Shown: piece by piece, positions 26,909 through 35,539 of the stretch
Numbering within the stretch: the stretch's first letter is position 1
Layout of the letters: each line of letters begins with the position of its first letter
Source of the DNA: Nioella nitratireducens
Lineage (GTDB): Bacteria > Pseudomonadota > Alphaproteobacteria > Rhodobacterales > Rhodobacteraceae
Assembly: GCF_001879715.1 (NCBI RefSeq)
Contig: NZ_MNBW01000010.1
Coordinates: 62,001 to 126,000, forward strand
Length of the DNA stretch: 64,000 nt
Reading direction: 5' to 3'
Notes under the pieces: generated by a model
What the model saw: the letters and a program-made list of their open reading frames with translations, nothing else
Told to the model about the DNA's origin: nothing
The model's database searches: none
Program-made: the position numbers and the translations under genes

Positions 26909-29809
26909 CTACTCCGCCGCCGGCAGGATGCGCCGCGACCGTTCGGCCTGCGCGGAGTAGTCTTCCTGCCATTCCGAAGGTCCGTTCGACGCGCTGACCT
27001 GCACTGCCGTCACCTTGTATTCCGGGCAGTTGGTCGCCCAGTCCGAAAAATCGGTGGTGATCACGTTGGCCTGCGTATCGGGGTGGTGGAAGGTGGTGTA
27101 GACCACGCCGGGGCTGACCCGGTCCGTCACCTTGGCACGCAGGGTGGTCTCGCCAGAGCGAGAGGCCAGCCGAATCCAGTCGCCATCCTTCAGACCCCGG
27201 TTCTCAGCGTCGTGGGGGTGGATTTCCAGAACGTCCTGATCGTGCCAGACCACGTTTTCGGTCCGACGCGTCTGCGCGCCCACGTTATACTGCGACAGGA
27301 TGCGCCCCGTCGTCAGCAACAGCGGGAAGCGCGGGCCGGTCTTTTCATCGGTGGCCACGTATTCGGTGACGATGAACCGCCCCTTGCCCCGCACGAAGGC
27401 GTCGACATGCATCAGCGGCGTCCCCTCGGGGTGCGCTTCGTTGCAGGGCCACTGGATCGAGCCTTTTTCCTCGATCAAATCATAGGTCACCCCGGCGAAG
27501 GACGGCGTGGTCGCGGCGATCTCGGCCATGATCTCGCGCGGGTGGGTGTAGTCCCATCCAGCGCCCATGGCGTTGGCCAAAAGTTGTGTCACTTCCCAGT
27601 CGGCATAGCCGTTGCGCGGTGCCATGACCTTGCGAACCATGTTGATGCGCCGCTCGGCATTGGTGAAAGTGCCGTCCTTTTCGAGGAAGGTCGACCCGGG
27701 CAGGAACACATGCGCGTAGTTGGCCGTCTCGTTCAGGAAGAGGTCGTGAACGATCACGCACTCCATCGCGGCAAGGCCCGCCGCCACGTGTTTCGTGTCG
27801 GGGTCGGATTGCAGGATGTCCTCGCCCTGAATGTAGATGCCCTTGAACGAGCCATCCACAGCCGCGTCGAGCATGTTGTTGATCCGCAAACCGGGCTCGG
27901 GGTCGATCTCGACGCCCCATGCCTGTTCAAAGATCTCGCGCACCTCGGGCAGCTTGACATGGCGATAGCCGGGCAGTTCATGCGGGAAGCTGCCCATGTC
28001 GCACGACCCCTGCACGTTGTTCTGGCCGCGCAGCGGGTTTACGCCCACACCGTTACGGCCCACGTTTCCGGTCATCATGGCAAGGTTCGCCAGACCCATG
28101 ACGGTGGTCGAGCCCTGGCTGTGCTCGGTCACGCCGAGGCCGTAGTAGATGGCCCCGTTGCCGCCGGTGGCAAACAGGCGTGCCGCCTTGCGCAGCTCCT
28201 CCGCCGGGACGCCGGTGAGCATCTCGGTCGCTTCCGGGCTGTGGCGCGGATCGCTGACGAACGCGGCATAATCCTGGAACTCGTCCCAATCGCAGCGCTC
28301 GCGGATATAAGCCTCGTCCATCAGGCCCTCGGTCACGATGACATGGGCAAGCGACGTCACGACAGCCACGTTGGTGCCGGGGCGCAGCGGCAGGTGGTGC
28401 GCCGCCTTGATATGGGCCGATTTCACCAGGTCGATGCGGCGCGGATCGACCACGATCAGCTTGGCCCCCTGCCGCAGCCGCTTTTTCAACCGCGACGCAA
28501 AGACCGGGTGGCCATCGGTCGGGTTGGCCCCGATCACCAGCACAACGTCGGTCTTTTCGACCGAGTCGAAATCCTGCGTGCCGGCCGAGGTGCCGAAGGT
28601 CTGGCCAAGGCCATAACCGGTCGGGGAATGGCAGACGCGGGCGCAAGTATCGGTGTTGTTGTTCAGGAACACGCCGCGCGCCAGCTTTTGCACGAGGAAG
28701 GTTTCCTCGTTGGTGCAGCGGCTGGAGGTAATGACGCCGATGGAGCGGCGGCCATGCTCTTTCTGGATGCCCTTCAGTTTGCTGGCGGCAAAGCCGAGCG
28801 CCTCGTCCCAGGACACCTCTTTCCACGGCTGATCCACGCTGTCGCGGATCATCGGGTTCAGGATGCGGTCCGTGTGGCTGGCATAGCCATAGGCAAAGCG
28901 GCCCTTCACGCAGGAATGGCCACGATTGGCCTTGCCGTGCTTGTAGGGGACCATGCGCACCAGTTCGTCGCCATTGAGTTCGGCCTTGAACGAACAACCC
29001 ACACCGCAATAGGCGCAGGTGGTCACGACCGACCGTTCCGGCGTGCCAAGCTCGATCACCGACTTCTCTTGCAACGTCGCGGTCGGGCAGGCCTGCACGC
29101 AGGCGCCGCAGCTCACGCAATCGGAGGACAGGAAATCGTCCAGCGACGTGCCCGCCGACACGCGGCTGTCAAAGCCCCGGCCCTCGATGGTCAGCGCGAA
29201 GGTGCCCTGCACTTCCTCGCAGGCCCGCACGCAGCGCGAGCAGACGATGCATTTGGACGGATCGAAGCTGAAATAGGGGTTGGACGCATCGACCGGGCGC
29301 CATTCGGGGTTGGCCTCGCCCGCGCCGGTCCGGGTCTGGAAGTGGTTGGCCAGACCTGCGCCCTCGGGCGCCTCGTAGCGGACATCGCGCAGGCCGACCA
29401 TCCCGGCCATGTCCTGCAATTCGCAATCGCCATTGGCCGAACAGGTCAGGCAATCGAGCGGGTGATCGGAGATATACAGCTCCATCACGCCCTTGCGGAT
29501 CTTCTTGACCTTGGAGGACTGGGTGTGAACCACCATGCCATCCGCCACCGGCGTGGTGCAGGAGGCGGGGGTGCCCCGGCGGCCTTCGATCTCCACGACG
29601 CACAAGCGGCAGGAGCCAAAAGCTTCGATGCTGTCGGTCGCACAGAGCTTGGGGATCTGCATCCCCGCTTCCGACGCTGCGCGCATGACGCTGGTGCCCT
29701 CGGGCACGGTCACATCGAAGCCGTCGATGGTCAGCGTGACAGGCTTGCCCTCTTTCGCGGGGGTGCCGAAATCGGTGTCCTCGTCCCAGGGAATGATCAT
29801 GTCTTTCAT
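26909..29809 (-). CDS. fdsA: NAD-dependent formate dehydrogenase, alpha (catalytic) subunit
   Basis: Molybdo-bis-MGD iron-sulfur enzyme of 966 residues that oxidises formate to CO2. Order: N-terminal [2Fe-2S] domain (CATDSIEAFGSCRLCVVE; C near 56), histidine-containing 4Fe site (HPLDCLTCSANGDCELQ), two ferredoxin clusters (CIVCSRCVRACEE, CVSCGACVQACPTATL), a [4Fe-4S] site (CAYCGVGCSF) and the molybdopterin domain. The metal ligand is a cysteine, C393 in RVCHSPTG, not selenocysteine. The start at 29809 has GGAG upstream and overlaps the stop of the small ORF before it (ATGA). Electrons pass to FdsB and NAD+. Confidence 0.96.
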   Translation of the reverse strand: MKDMIIPWDEDTDFGTPAKEGKPVTLTIDGFDVTVPEGTSVMRAASEAGMQIPKLCATDSIEAFGSCRLCVVEIEGRRGTPASCTTPVADGMVVHTQSSKVKKIRKGVMELYISDHPLDCLTCSANGDCELQDMAGMVGLRDVRYEAPEGAGLANHFQTRTGAGEANPEWRPVDASNPYFSFDPSKCIVCSRCVRACEEVQGTFALTIEGRGFDSRVSAGTSLDDFLSSDCVSCGACVQACPTATLQEKSVIELGTPERSVVTTCAYCGVGCSFKAELNGDELVRMVPYKHGKANRGHSCVKGRFAYGYASHTDRILNPMIRDSVDQPWKEVSWDEALGFAASKLKGIQKEHGRRSIGVITSSRCTNEETFLVQKLARGVFLNNNTDTCARVCHSPTGYGLGQTFGTSAGTQDFDSVEKTDVVLVIGANPTDGHPVFASRLKKRLRQGAKLIVVDPRRIDLVKSAHIKAAHHLPLRPGTNVAVVTSLAHVIVTEGLMDEAYIRERCDWDEFQDYAAFVSDPRHSPEATEMLTGVPAEELRKAARLFATGGNGAIYYGLGVTEHSQGSTTVMGLANLAMMTGNVGRNGVGVNPLRGQNNVQGSCDMGSFPHELPGYRHVKLPEVREIFEQAWGVEIDPEPGLRINNMLDAAVDGSFKGIYIQGEDILQSDPDTKHVAAGLAAMECVIVHDLFLNETANYAHVFLPGSTFLEKDGTFTNAERRINMVRKVMAPRNGYADWEVTQLLANAMGAGWDYTHPREIMAEIAATTPSFAGVTYDLIEEKGSIQWPCNEAHPEGTPLMHVDAFVRGKGRFIVTEYVATDEKTGPRFPLLLTTGRILSQYNVGAQTRRTENVVWHDQDVLEIHPHDAENRGLKDGDWIRLASRSGETTLRAKVTDRVSPGVVYTTFHHPDTQANVITTDFSDWATNCPEYKVTAVQVSASNGPSEWQEDYSAQAERSRRILPAAE

Positions 29810-29904
29810 TGCGCGCACTCCGATCCGAATTGGGGGTTGCACTGCATCGACGCAGCGCGGACACGAGCCATGGACAGCTCGCCTGCGAAATATGTCACCG
29901 TCAT
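29806..29904 (-). CDS. 32-residue small ORF translationally coupled between fdsB and fdsA
   Basis: The frame begins with ATG at 29904, overlapping the fdsB stop (ATGA), and ends with TGA at 29806, overlapping the fdsA start (ATGA). An excellent ribosome site, AAGGAGG, lies seven bases before the ATG inside the end of fdsB. The product is 32 residues, begins MTVTYFAGELSMARVR and has two cysteines (positions 22 and 30), with no recognisable domain. Either a real small protein of the complex or a coupling leader that carries ribosomes from fdsB to fdsA. Function unknown. Confidence 0.5.
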   Translation of the reverse strand: MTVTYFAGELSMARVRAASMQCNPQFGSECAQ

Positions 29905-31418
29905 TCCGCGGCCTCCTTCGCGGTTGCGAAGTCATCGGGGAACTGGGTCAGCGCCGACATCACCGGATAGGGGGTGAAGCCGCCGAGCGCACAGAGCGAG
30001 CCGTCTTTCATGGTCTCGCACAGGTCGGTCAGCAGCGGGATCGCGTCGGTCTCGCCTTGGGCAATGCGGTCGATGGTTTCGACACCGCGCACCGCGCCGA
30101 TCCGGCAAGGGGTGCATTTCCCGCAGCTTTCGACGGCACAGAATTCCATCGCGAAGCGGGCCATTTTCAGCATGTCGGCCGTGTCGTCAAAGATAACGAC
30201 ACCGGCATGGCCGATCAAGCCGCCGGCCTGATCGAATTCCTCGTATCCAAAGGGCGTTTCGAACTGATCGGGGTGGAAATAAGCCCCCAAGGGCCCGCCC
30301 ACCTGAACCGCCTTGACCGGGCGGCCCGACGCCGTGCCACCGGCCACACCGTTGACCAGCTCGCCAAGCGGCAGGCCGAAGGCTGTCTCGAACAGCCCGC
30401 CGAATTTCACGTTGCCCGCGATCTGGATCGGCATGGTGCCGAGCGAGCGGCCAAGGCCGAAGCTGGCGTAATGATCGGCGCCTTTTTCGAAGATTACCGG
30501 CACGGTGGCCAGCGACAGCACGTTGTTGACCACCGTGGGTTTTCCGAACGCGCCTTCAAGCGCCGGAAGCGGCGGCTTGGCGCGGACGACGCCGCGCTTG
30601 CCTTCAAGGCTGTTGAGCAGCGAGGTTTCCTCGCCACAGACATATGCGCCCGCGCCCACACGGATTTCCATGTCGAACGCCGTGCCGGAGCCAAGCACAT
30701 CGGCCCCAAGAACGCCCCCAGCCCGCGCGCGCCGCACGGCCTCTTCCATCACCTTGATGGCATCGGGATATTCCGAGCGCAGGTAGACATAGCCCTTGGT
30801 CGCGCCGACGCCGACACCGGCAATCGCCATACCCTCGATCAGGCTGAACGGGTCGCCTTCCATGATCATGCGGTCGGCGAAAGTGCCACTGTCGCCTTCG
30901 TCCGCATTGCAGACGATATATTTCTGGTCCGCCGTTGCGCCCAGAACCGTGTTCCACTTGATTCCGGTCGGGAAGCCCGCGCCACCACGGCCACGCAGGC
31001 CTGAGGCGGTAACTTCCTTGACGATCTCTTCGCCGCTCATGGCAATCGCGCGACGCAGACCGACGAGGCCGCCATGCGCCTCGTAGTCCGCCAGATCGAG
31101 CGCGTCGATCACGCCGCAGCGGCCAAAGGTCAGGCGGGTCTGACGGGCGTAGAAGGGAATTTCCTCCACCGGACCGAGAGAGGCCATCTTGCCATCCAGC
31201 AGCGCCGGAACATCGTCAACCGACACCGGGCCATAGCCGATGCGGGTGCCGTCCTGATCCAGCTCCACCAGCGGCTCCAGCCAGATCATGCCACGGCTGC
31301 CGTTACGGACAACCTGCACGTCAAGGCCGCGCGACGCCGCCTCGGAGGCGATGGCCTGGGCCACTTCATCCGCGCCAAGCGCCTTGGCGGCACTGTCGAG
31401 GGGAACGTAGATTTTCAT
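29901..31418 (-). CDS. fdsB: NAD-dependent formate dehydrogenase, beta (NADH/FMN) subunit
   Basis: Diaphorase subunit, 505 residues, homologous to fused NuoE-like/NuoF proteins. An N-terminal thioredoxin-like [2Fe-2S] part has lost most cysteines. The FMN-binding GRGGAGFPTGIKW is near 145, NAD(H)/FMN region NADEGDSGTFADR near 170, GAGAYVCGEETSLLNSLEG near 260, and the [4Fe-4S] motif ESCGKCTPCR near 440. Overlaps fdsG by four bases at its start. Passes electrons from FdsA to NAD+. Confidence 0.95.
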   Translation of the reverse strand: MKIYVPLDSAAKALGADEVAQAIASEAASRGLDVQVVRNGSRGMIWLEPLVELDQDGTRIGYGPVSVDDVPALLDGKMASLGPVEEIPFYARQTRLTFGRCGVIDALDLADYEAHGGLVGLRRAIAMSGEEIVKEVTASGLRGRGGAGFPTGIKWNTVLGATADQKYIVCNADEGDSGTFADRMIMEGDPFSLIEGMAIAGVGVGATKGYVYLRSEYPDAIKVMEEAVRRARAGGVLGADVLGSGTAFDMEIRVGAGAYVCGEETSLLNSLEGKRGVVRAKPPLPALEGAFGKPTVVNNVLSLATVPVIFEKGADHYASFGLGRSLGTMPIQIAGNVKFGGLFETAFGLPLGELVNGVAGGTASGRPVKAVQVGGPLGAYFHPDQFETPFGYEEFDQAGGLIGHAGVVIFDDTADMLKMARFAMEFCAVESCGKCTPCRIGAVRGVETIDRIAQGETDAIPLLTDLCETMKDGSLCALGGFTPYPVMSALTQFPDDFATAKEAAE

Positions 31419-31891
31419 GCGCCCGCCTCCGTCAGCAGCTTGTCCATCTTGGCGTCATCAAGGCGGCCCACCACCTTGTCATCGACCATCGCGGCCGGCC
31501 CACAGGCGCACAGGCCAAGGCAGTAGACGGGTTCGATGGTGACCGCGCCGTTGGGGGTGGTGCCGTGCCACGCGGTGCCCAGCTTTTCCAAGGTGCGAGC
31601 GGCCAGGGCCTCGGACCCGTTGGCCTGACAGGCTTCGGCGCGGCAGATCTTGACGACATGGCGGCCTGCCGGAACCTCGCGGAAATCGTGGTAAAAACTC
31701 ATCACCCCGTGCACCTCGGCGCGGGTGATGTTCAGCGCGTCGGCAATCGGTTGCAGCGCCGTCTGCGGCACATGGCCGAAAGACTCTTGCAGAGCATGGA
31801 AAATGGGCAGGAGCGGCCCTTCCAGATGAAGCTGACCCGCGATGATCTCGCGGATTTCCTCATCGGAGGGGGCTAGCGTTGATGACAGCAT
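31415..31891 (-). CDS. fdsG: NAD-dependent formate dehydrogenase, gamma subunit
   Basis: Thioredoxin-like [2Fe-2S] subunit (NuoE family), 158 residues. An N-terminal helical part (FHALQESFGHVPQTALQPIADALNITRAEVHGVMSFYHDF) is followed by cluster cysteines in KICRAEACQANG and VYCLGLCACGPAA. First structural gene of fdsGBACD. A LysR box with T-N11-A symmetry lies 58 bases upstream, and the LysR gene itself precedes on the same strand. Confidence 0.95.
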   Translation of the reverse strand: MLSSTLAPSDEEIREIIAGQLHLEGPLLPIFHALQESFGHVPQTALQPIADALNITRAEVHGVMSFYHDFREVPAGRHVVKICRAEACQANGSEALAARTLEKLGTAWHGTTPNGAVTIEPVYCLGLCACGPAAMVDDKVVGRLDDAKMDKLLTEAGA

Positions 31892-31948
31892 GGCTGGCCT
31901 CCGGGAAAACTTGCCACTTAGTCACCGACAACACCCCCAAAGATCAAT

Positions 31949-31969
31949 ATCGTAATTCCGTCGGACGAT
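31949..31969. promoter_or_regulatory. LysR-type box (ATCGT-N11-ACGAT) upstream of fdsG
   Basis: Perfect five-base arms ATCGT (31949-31953) and ACGAT (31965-31969) with exactly eleven bases between, the T-N11-A layout of LysR operators. It lies between the LysR gene and fdsG, 58 bases from the fdsG start, so it is the probable activation site. Confidence 0.6.
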
Positions 31970-31978
31970 AGATTTTTT

Positions 31979-32869
31979 CTATCGCACAATCTCCGACATC
32001 CGCCGCGCCTCTGTCAGCAGCGCCTCCAGCACCGGGGTGTGGATCTCTCGGTATGGGGCGACCAGTCCGACCGTGTGCCCCCGCCCTGCCCCGGTCAGAG
32101 GGATGATCTCCAACGGTTTATCAGCAGCAAGGAACTGCGCGATATCGGCAGGCAAGATGGTGATGAAGCCGCCATGCAGCACGTTCGAGACCAGAACGAC
32201 GGTTGAATTGGACTCCACAAAGGCTTCGGGCGCGATTCCCGCTTGCAAGAAATTCTTGTTGATAATCCGCCGGTTCTGCATATCCGGCGTCAGCAGGCAC
32301 AGCTTTTGCCCGTCCAGTTCCTGCCATGCCACCGACCCCCGCCCGGCAAAGGGGGAGCCGGTGCCGCAGATCAGCATGAAGCGTTCTTCGCAAAGCGGTT
32401 CGGTGCTGACCCGGCCAAGCGGTTCGTTGTCGAGATACGAGATGCCCGCGTCGACTTCGAGGTTCTCCAGCATCGACAGGATCTCGATCGAGGTTCTTGA
32501 CAGGATTGTGAAGCGCACATTCGGGTGCTTTTCGGAAAACCGCGTCGTGACCTTGCCTGCCCAAGTCAGCGCGGTCGGAATCACCGCGATGCGCAATTGC
32601 CCCGACAGACCGTAATGCTTGGACCGCATTTCCTGCTTGAGTTGGCGCGCATCGCCCACGATCTGACGCGCCCAGATCAACGCGCTTTGCCCTTCCGGCG
32701 TCAGCCCGCCATAGCGCGACCCGCGAAAGATCAGCTGCACACCCAACTGTTCCTCCAGGTTCTTGATCCCCGCCGACAAGGTCGGCTGGGTAATCCCGAG
32801 CGTCTGCGCCGCGCGACCGAAATGGCCCTCTTTCGCAACAGCGATGAACATTTCCAGTTTGTCCAGCAT
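31979..32869 (-). CDS. LysR-type regulator next to the formate dehydrogenase operon (FdsR-like)
   Basis: A 296-residue LTTR: HTH MLDKLEMFIAVAKEGHFGRAAQTLGITQPTLSAGIKNLEEQLG at the N-terminus and a sugar-binding-like effector domain afterwards. It sits 87 bases upstream of fdsG on the same strand, the position of FdsR regulators in formate dehydrogenase clusters. No strong ribosome site is seen before the ATG at 32869. It probably responds to formate, directly or indirectly (inference). Confidence 0.85.
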   Translation of the reverse strand: MLDKLEMFIAVAKEGHFGRAAQTLGITQPTLSAGIKNLEEQLGVQLIFRGSRYGGLTPEGQSALIWARQIVGDARQLKQEMRSKHYGLSGQLRIAVIPTALTWAGKVTTRFSEKHPNVRFTILSRTSIEILSMLENLEVDAGISYLDNEPLGRVSTEPLCEERFMLICGTGSPFAGRGSVAWQELDGQKLCLLTPDMQNRRIINKNFLQAGIAPEAFVESNSTVVLVSNVLHGGFITILPADIAQFLAADKPLEIIPLTGAGRGHTVGLVAPYREIHTPVLEALLTEARRMSEIVR

Positions 32870-32929
32870 GATAGAAAATCCCGATCAAGGCGTGCACCAT
32901 GATAGCCAAGCCCAATCAGGACTCCAAGC

Positions 32930-33370
32930 TCACTCGGCCAGCAGATGCCCCATATGGCGCGTCGCCAGCCCGTAGCCCTGCACACCGAATCCGGCCATCA
33001 CCGCGTCGGCCCGCTGACTGACATAGGAGTGGTGCCGAAAACTCTCGCGCTTGTGAATCTGGCTGACATGCACCTCGATCACCGGGCCTTCAAAGGCATT
33101 GAGTGCGTCGAGGATCGCCACCGAACTATGGGAATACCCGCCCGGATTGATAATGATCCCCGCCGCGCGCTCGCGTGCTTCGTGGATCGAGTCGATGATC
33201 TGCCCCTCGTGGTTGGACTGGAACAAAAGCGTTTCCACCCCGAACTCCGCCGCCGTGTCGCGGCACATCTGCGCCACATCGTCGAGCGTCGCGTGCCCGT
33301 AGATGTCGGGCTGGCGCTGGCCCAGAAGGTTCAGGTTGGGGCCGTTCAGGATGTAGATCGTCTGTGGCAT
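32930..33370 (-). CDS. aroQ: 3-dehydroquinate dehydratase, type II
   Basis: Dodecameric type II enzyme, 146 residues, of the shikimate (or quinate catabolic) pathway. Catalytic blocks: [19 protein letters not shown] near 7-25 (Tyr24), [16 protein letters not shown] near 49, [17 protein letters not shown] near 73-90 and [20 protein letters not shown] near 98-117 (His and Arg). A biosynthetic role is the default; a role in quinate breakdown towards protocatechuate is possible in this catabolic window, but no quinate dehydrogenase is present. Confidence 0.95.
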   Translation of the reverse strand: MPQTIYILNGPNLNLLGQRQPDIYGHATLDDVAQMCRDTAAEFGVETLLFQSNHEGQIIDSIHEARERAAGIIINPGGYSHSSVAILDALNAFEGPVIEVHVSQIHKRESFRHHSYVSQRADAVMAGFGVQGYGLATRHMGHLLAE

Positions 33371-33437
33371 GGGGCTGTCCTCGGTTGGTCAGACAGGCAT
33401 GGCAGGGGCGCACTGTTTTTTCAAGCGCGGGCCTGCA

Positions 33438-34355
33438 TCAGGGCACGGTGATCGGGGGCGGTTTGCGCCGCGCCCCGGACACGGCGTTGCCCGCGATGGC
33501 GGCCAACAGGATGGCCCCGCCGATCAGCGTGTTGAGCGTCGCGGTTTCCCCGAGGAAGAGCCAGACCCAGACCGGCCCCAGCAGCACCTCGGCCAGCGAC
33601 AGCAGTGTCAGTTCCGCGGCGGGCAGGCTGCGCGAGCCAAGGGTATAGAGCACCAGCCCCGATCCCACCTGAAAGACGCCCATTCCCATGGCGATGCCGC
33701 CATCATGCGCCGACAGCACCAGCGGCAGACCCGTGGCAAGGCAGATCGCCCCCGTGATCAGAATGGCAAACAGGCCCGACAGGAACACGGCGGGCAGCAT
33801 TTCTCCCGATTTGCCCCAGCGAAGCGCCACGGTGAACACCGCGAACCCAAGGGCCGAGCCGATGGCCGCAAGGCTGCCGCGCAGGGCCGCCCCGTCGCTT
33901 TTGTCGGCCACCATGATCCCGACGCCACAGATTGCAACGGTAATCGCGACCCAAGTGGCGCGGCGCACCCGCTCGCCAAGGATTACCCGCCCCAGGACCG
34001 CCGCCAGAAACGGCGCCGTCGCAAACAGCAGCATGGCATTGGCGACCGACGTGGCCTGAATGGCGTAGATGCCGCCGGAATAGGCCGCGACCAACGACAG
34101 CCCGGCAATGACGGACGCCCCGCCATTGGCGCGGATCAGCGCGAACGGAGACCGCCCCGTGCGCAAGCGGATGACGGCGAACAGGAAGACAGACAGGCTG
34201 AGCGACCGGTAAAGCAGGATCTGCCAGACCACGGCATCGTCGATCAGCCGTATCCCCAGCCCGACCGTCGACCAGAGCACACCCGCCGTGAAGACGAAGA
34301 TCAGCCCCCGCCGATGCGCGGCATCGACGCCGCCAATATCCTCGGCCAAAGCCAT
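33438..34355 (-). CDS. EamA/DMT-family transporter
   Basis: Drug/metabolite-transporter family membrane protein, 305 residues, with about ten hydrophobic segments in two EamA halves (first half with GVLWSTVGLGIRLI and AYSGGIYAIQATSVANAMLLFATAPFLAAVLG; second with SLAEVLLGPVWVWLFLGETATLNTLIGGAILLAAI). Start at 34355 with CGGAGG upstream. Divergent from the LysR gene at 34554, with a TTCAG-N5-CTGAA box between, so it is probably in the same regulon as the aldehyde dehydrogenase operon. Substrate unknown; amino-acid or metabolite export is typical of the family. Confidence 0.85.
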   Translation of the reverse strand: MALAEDIGGVDAAHRRGLIFVFTAGVLWSTVGLGIRLIDDAVVWQILLYRSLSLSVFLFAVIRLRTGRSPFALIRANGGASVIAGLSLVAAYSGGIYAIQATSVANAMLLFATAPFLAAVLGRVILGERVRRATWVAITVAICGVGIMVADKSDGAALRGSLAAIGSALGFAVFTVALRWGKSGEMLPAVFLSGLFAILITGAICLATGLPLVLSAHDGGIAMGMGVFQVGSGLVLYTLGSRSLPAAELTLLSLAEVLLGPVWVWLFLGETATLNTLIGGAILLAAIAGNAVSGARRKPPPITVP

Positions 34356-34526
34356 GCGCGTCCTCCGGTCAATGCTGTGTGATGTATCTTGCCTAGCAAA
34401 GCGGCCAAACCCCCTGCCCGCCCATCCACGACACACCTGGGTCGCGGATGGGCCTTGGCCGGTGCGGCGCCGGCGACGATAGACAGACGGAGAAGCCGAC
34501 CATAACCTGAAATCCAGTGAATTAAC

Positions 34527-34541
34527 TTCAGTCAAACTGAA
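34527..34541. promoter_or_regulatory. LysR box TTCAG-N5-CTGAA between the EamA and LysR genes
   Basis: Perfect inverted repeat with arms TTCAGT (34527-34532) and ACTGAA (34536-34541). The inner T and A are eleven bases apart, the LysR T-N11-A rule. It lies 12 bases before the LysR start, fitting autoregulation and control of the divergent transporter. Confidence 0.65.
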
Positions 34542-34553
34542 ACGAGTCGCGCC

Positions 34554-35432
34554 ATGTCCATCAAGATCGAGATGCTGCGCTGTTTCCGGGCGGTGGCCGA
34601 CCATGGATCCCTGGCCGAGGCCGCCGTGGTTCTGGGCCGCACGCCCTCGGCCGTGTCGATGATGCTCAAGCAGTTCGAGGACCATGTCGGCGCGCCCCTG
34701 TTCGAAACTGCCCGCAAGTCGCGGGTGACCGCCCTGGGCCAGCAGGTGCAGGACGAAACCCGCCGCGAACTGGAGCATTTCGACCGGACGGTCGCCACCA
34801 TCGAGGGGTTGAGCCGGGCGGAATTGGGGTATGTGCGGCTGGCGGTGACGCCGTCGCTGGCGCAATCGGTGCTGCCGCCGATCCTGCAACGCTTTCTGGC
34901 CGATCATCCCAAGGTGCGGGTGGATATGCGCGACATGGATTCCGCCACCGTGCAGCAAGAGCTTCAGGCCGAACGCGCCGATATCGGGCTGGCCAGCCTT
35001 GGTGCCCTGCCCGGCCTTGACGCGCACCGCCTGTTCACCGACCGCTTCGGCGTGCTCTGCCGCGACGATCACCCGCTGGCGCGCGATTGGGACAGGCTGG
35101 GGTGGCAGGATCTGTCGGATATCCCCTTTATCGCCAACGGCCTGTGCGACCAGATCCGTGACGCCGGGTTTCAGCCGATCCTTGCCGGGGCGCGTCTGAT
35201 GGTGCGCAACACGGCTTCGCTTCTGGGGCTGGTGCGCGCGGGGGTTGGCGTGACGATCCTGCCGCGCCTCGTGGTGTCGCCGGAAACGCACGGCCTCGCC
35301 TTCCTGCCGCTGGCCGATACCGATGCCCGGCGGGAAGTTTGGATGATCAGCCAACCGCATCACGGGCTGCCGCCCGCCGCCCGCGCCCTGGTGGCCGCCA
35401 TTCGGGCGGCCAACCTGCAAAGCGACGGCTGA
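34554..35432 (+). CDS. LysR-type regulator of the ALDH / M19 / DUF3726 operon
   Basis: A 292-residue LTTR. HTH: MLRCFRAVADHGSLAEAAVVLGRTPSAVSMMLKQFEDHVGAPLFE; effector domain from about residue 90. It lies between the divergent EamA gene and a co-directional operon whose first gene starts 107 bases after its stop. Identical TTCAG-N5-CTGAA boxes before its own start and directly after its stop make it the probable regulator of both neighbours. The inducer is unknown. Confidence 0.87.
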   Translation: MSIKIEMLRCFRAVADHGSLAEAAVVLGRTPSAVSMMLKQFEDHVGAPLFETARKSRVTALGQQVQDETRRELEHFDRTVATIEGLSRAELGYVRLAVTPSLAQSVLPPILQRFLADHPKVRVDMRDMDSATVQQELQAERADIGLASLGALPGLDAHRLFTDRFGVLCRDDHPLARDWDRLGWQDLSDIPFIANGLCDQIRDAGFQPILAGARLMVRNTASLLGLVRAGVGVTILPRLVVSPETHGLAFLPLADTDARREVWMISQPHHGLPPAARALVAAIRAANLQSDG

Positions 35433-35434
35433 AT

Positions 35435-35449
35435 TTCAGCGTTTCTGAA
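35435..35449. promoter_or_regulatory. Second TTCAG-N5-CTGAA LysR box, upstream of the ALDH operon
   Basis: TTCAG (35435-35439) and CTGAA (35445-35449), same arms and spacing as at 34527-34541. It starts two bases after the LysR stop codon and lies about 90 bases before the aldehyde dehydrogenase start. Confidence 0.65.
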
Positions 35450-35539
35450 TAAACCTCAACTTCTTTGCGTTTGATTGAAGCGGCGCCCTGTGCCTTTCTT
35501 TGCGCAGATGATTTGCACGCGCGAACAGGGGACCACCAG

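Noticed and set aside
26903-29977. 1024-residue plus-strand open frame
   Set aside because: It is an antisense shadow of fdsA: codon bias of this GC-rich genome keeps the opposite frame open, and the translation is low-complexity without family motifs.
32930-33370. aroQ as part of a quinate-degradation operon
   Set aside because: No quinate/shikimate dehydrogenase or dehydroshikimate dehydratase adjoins it; a biosynthetic role is simpler.
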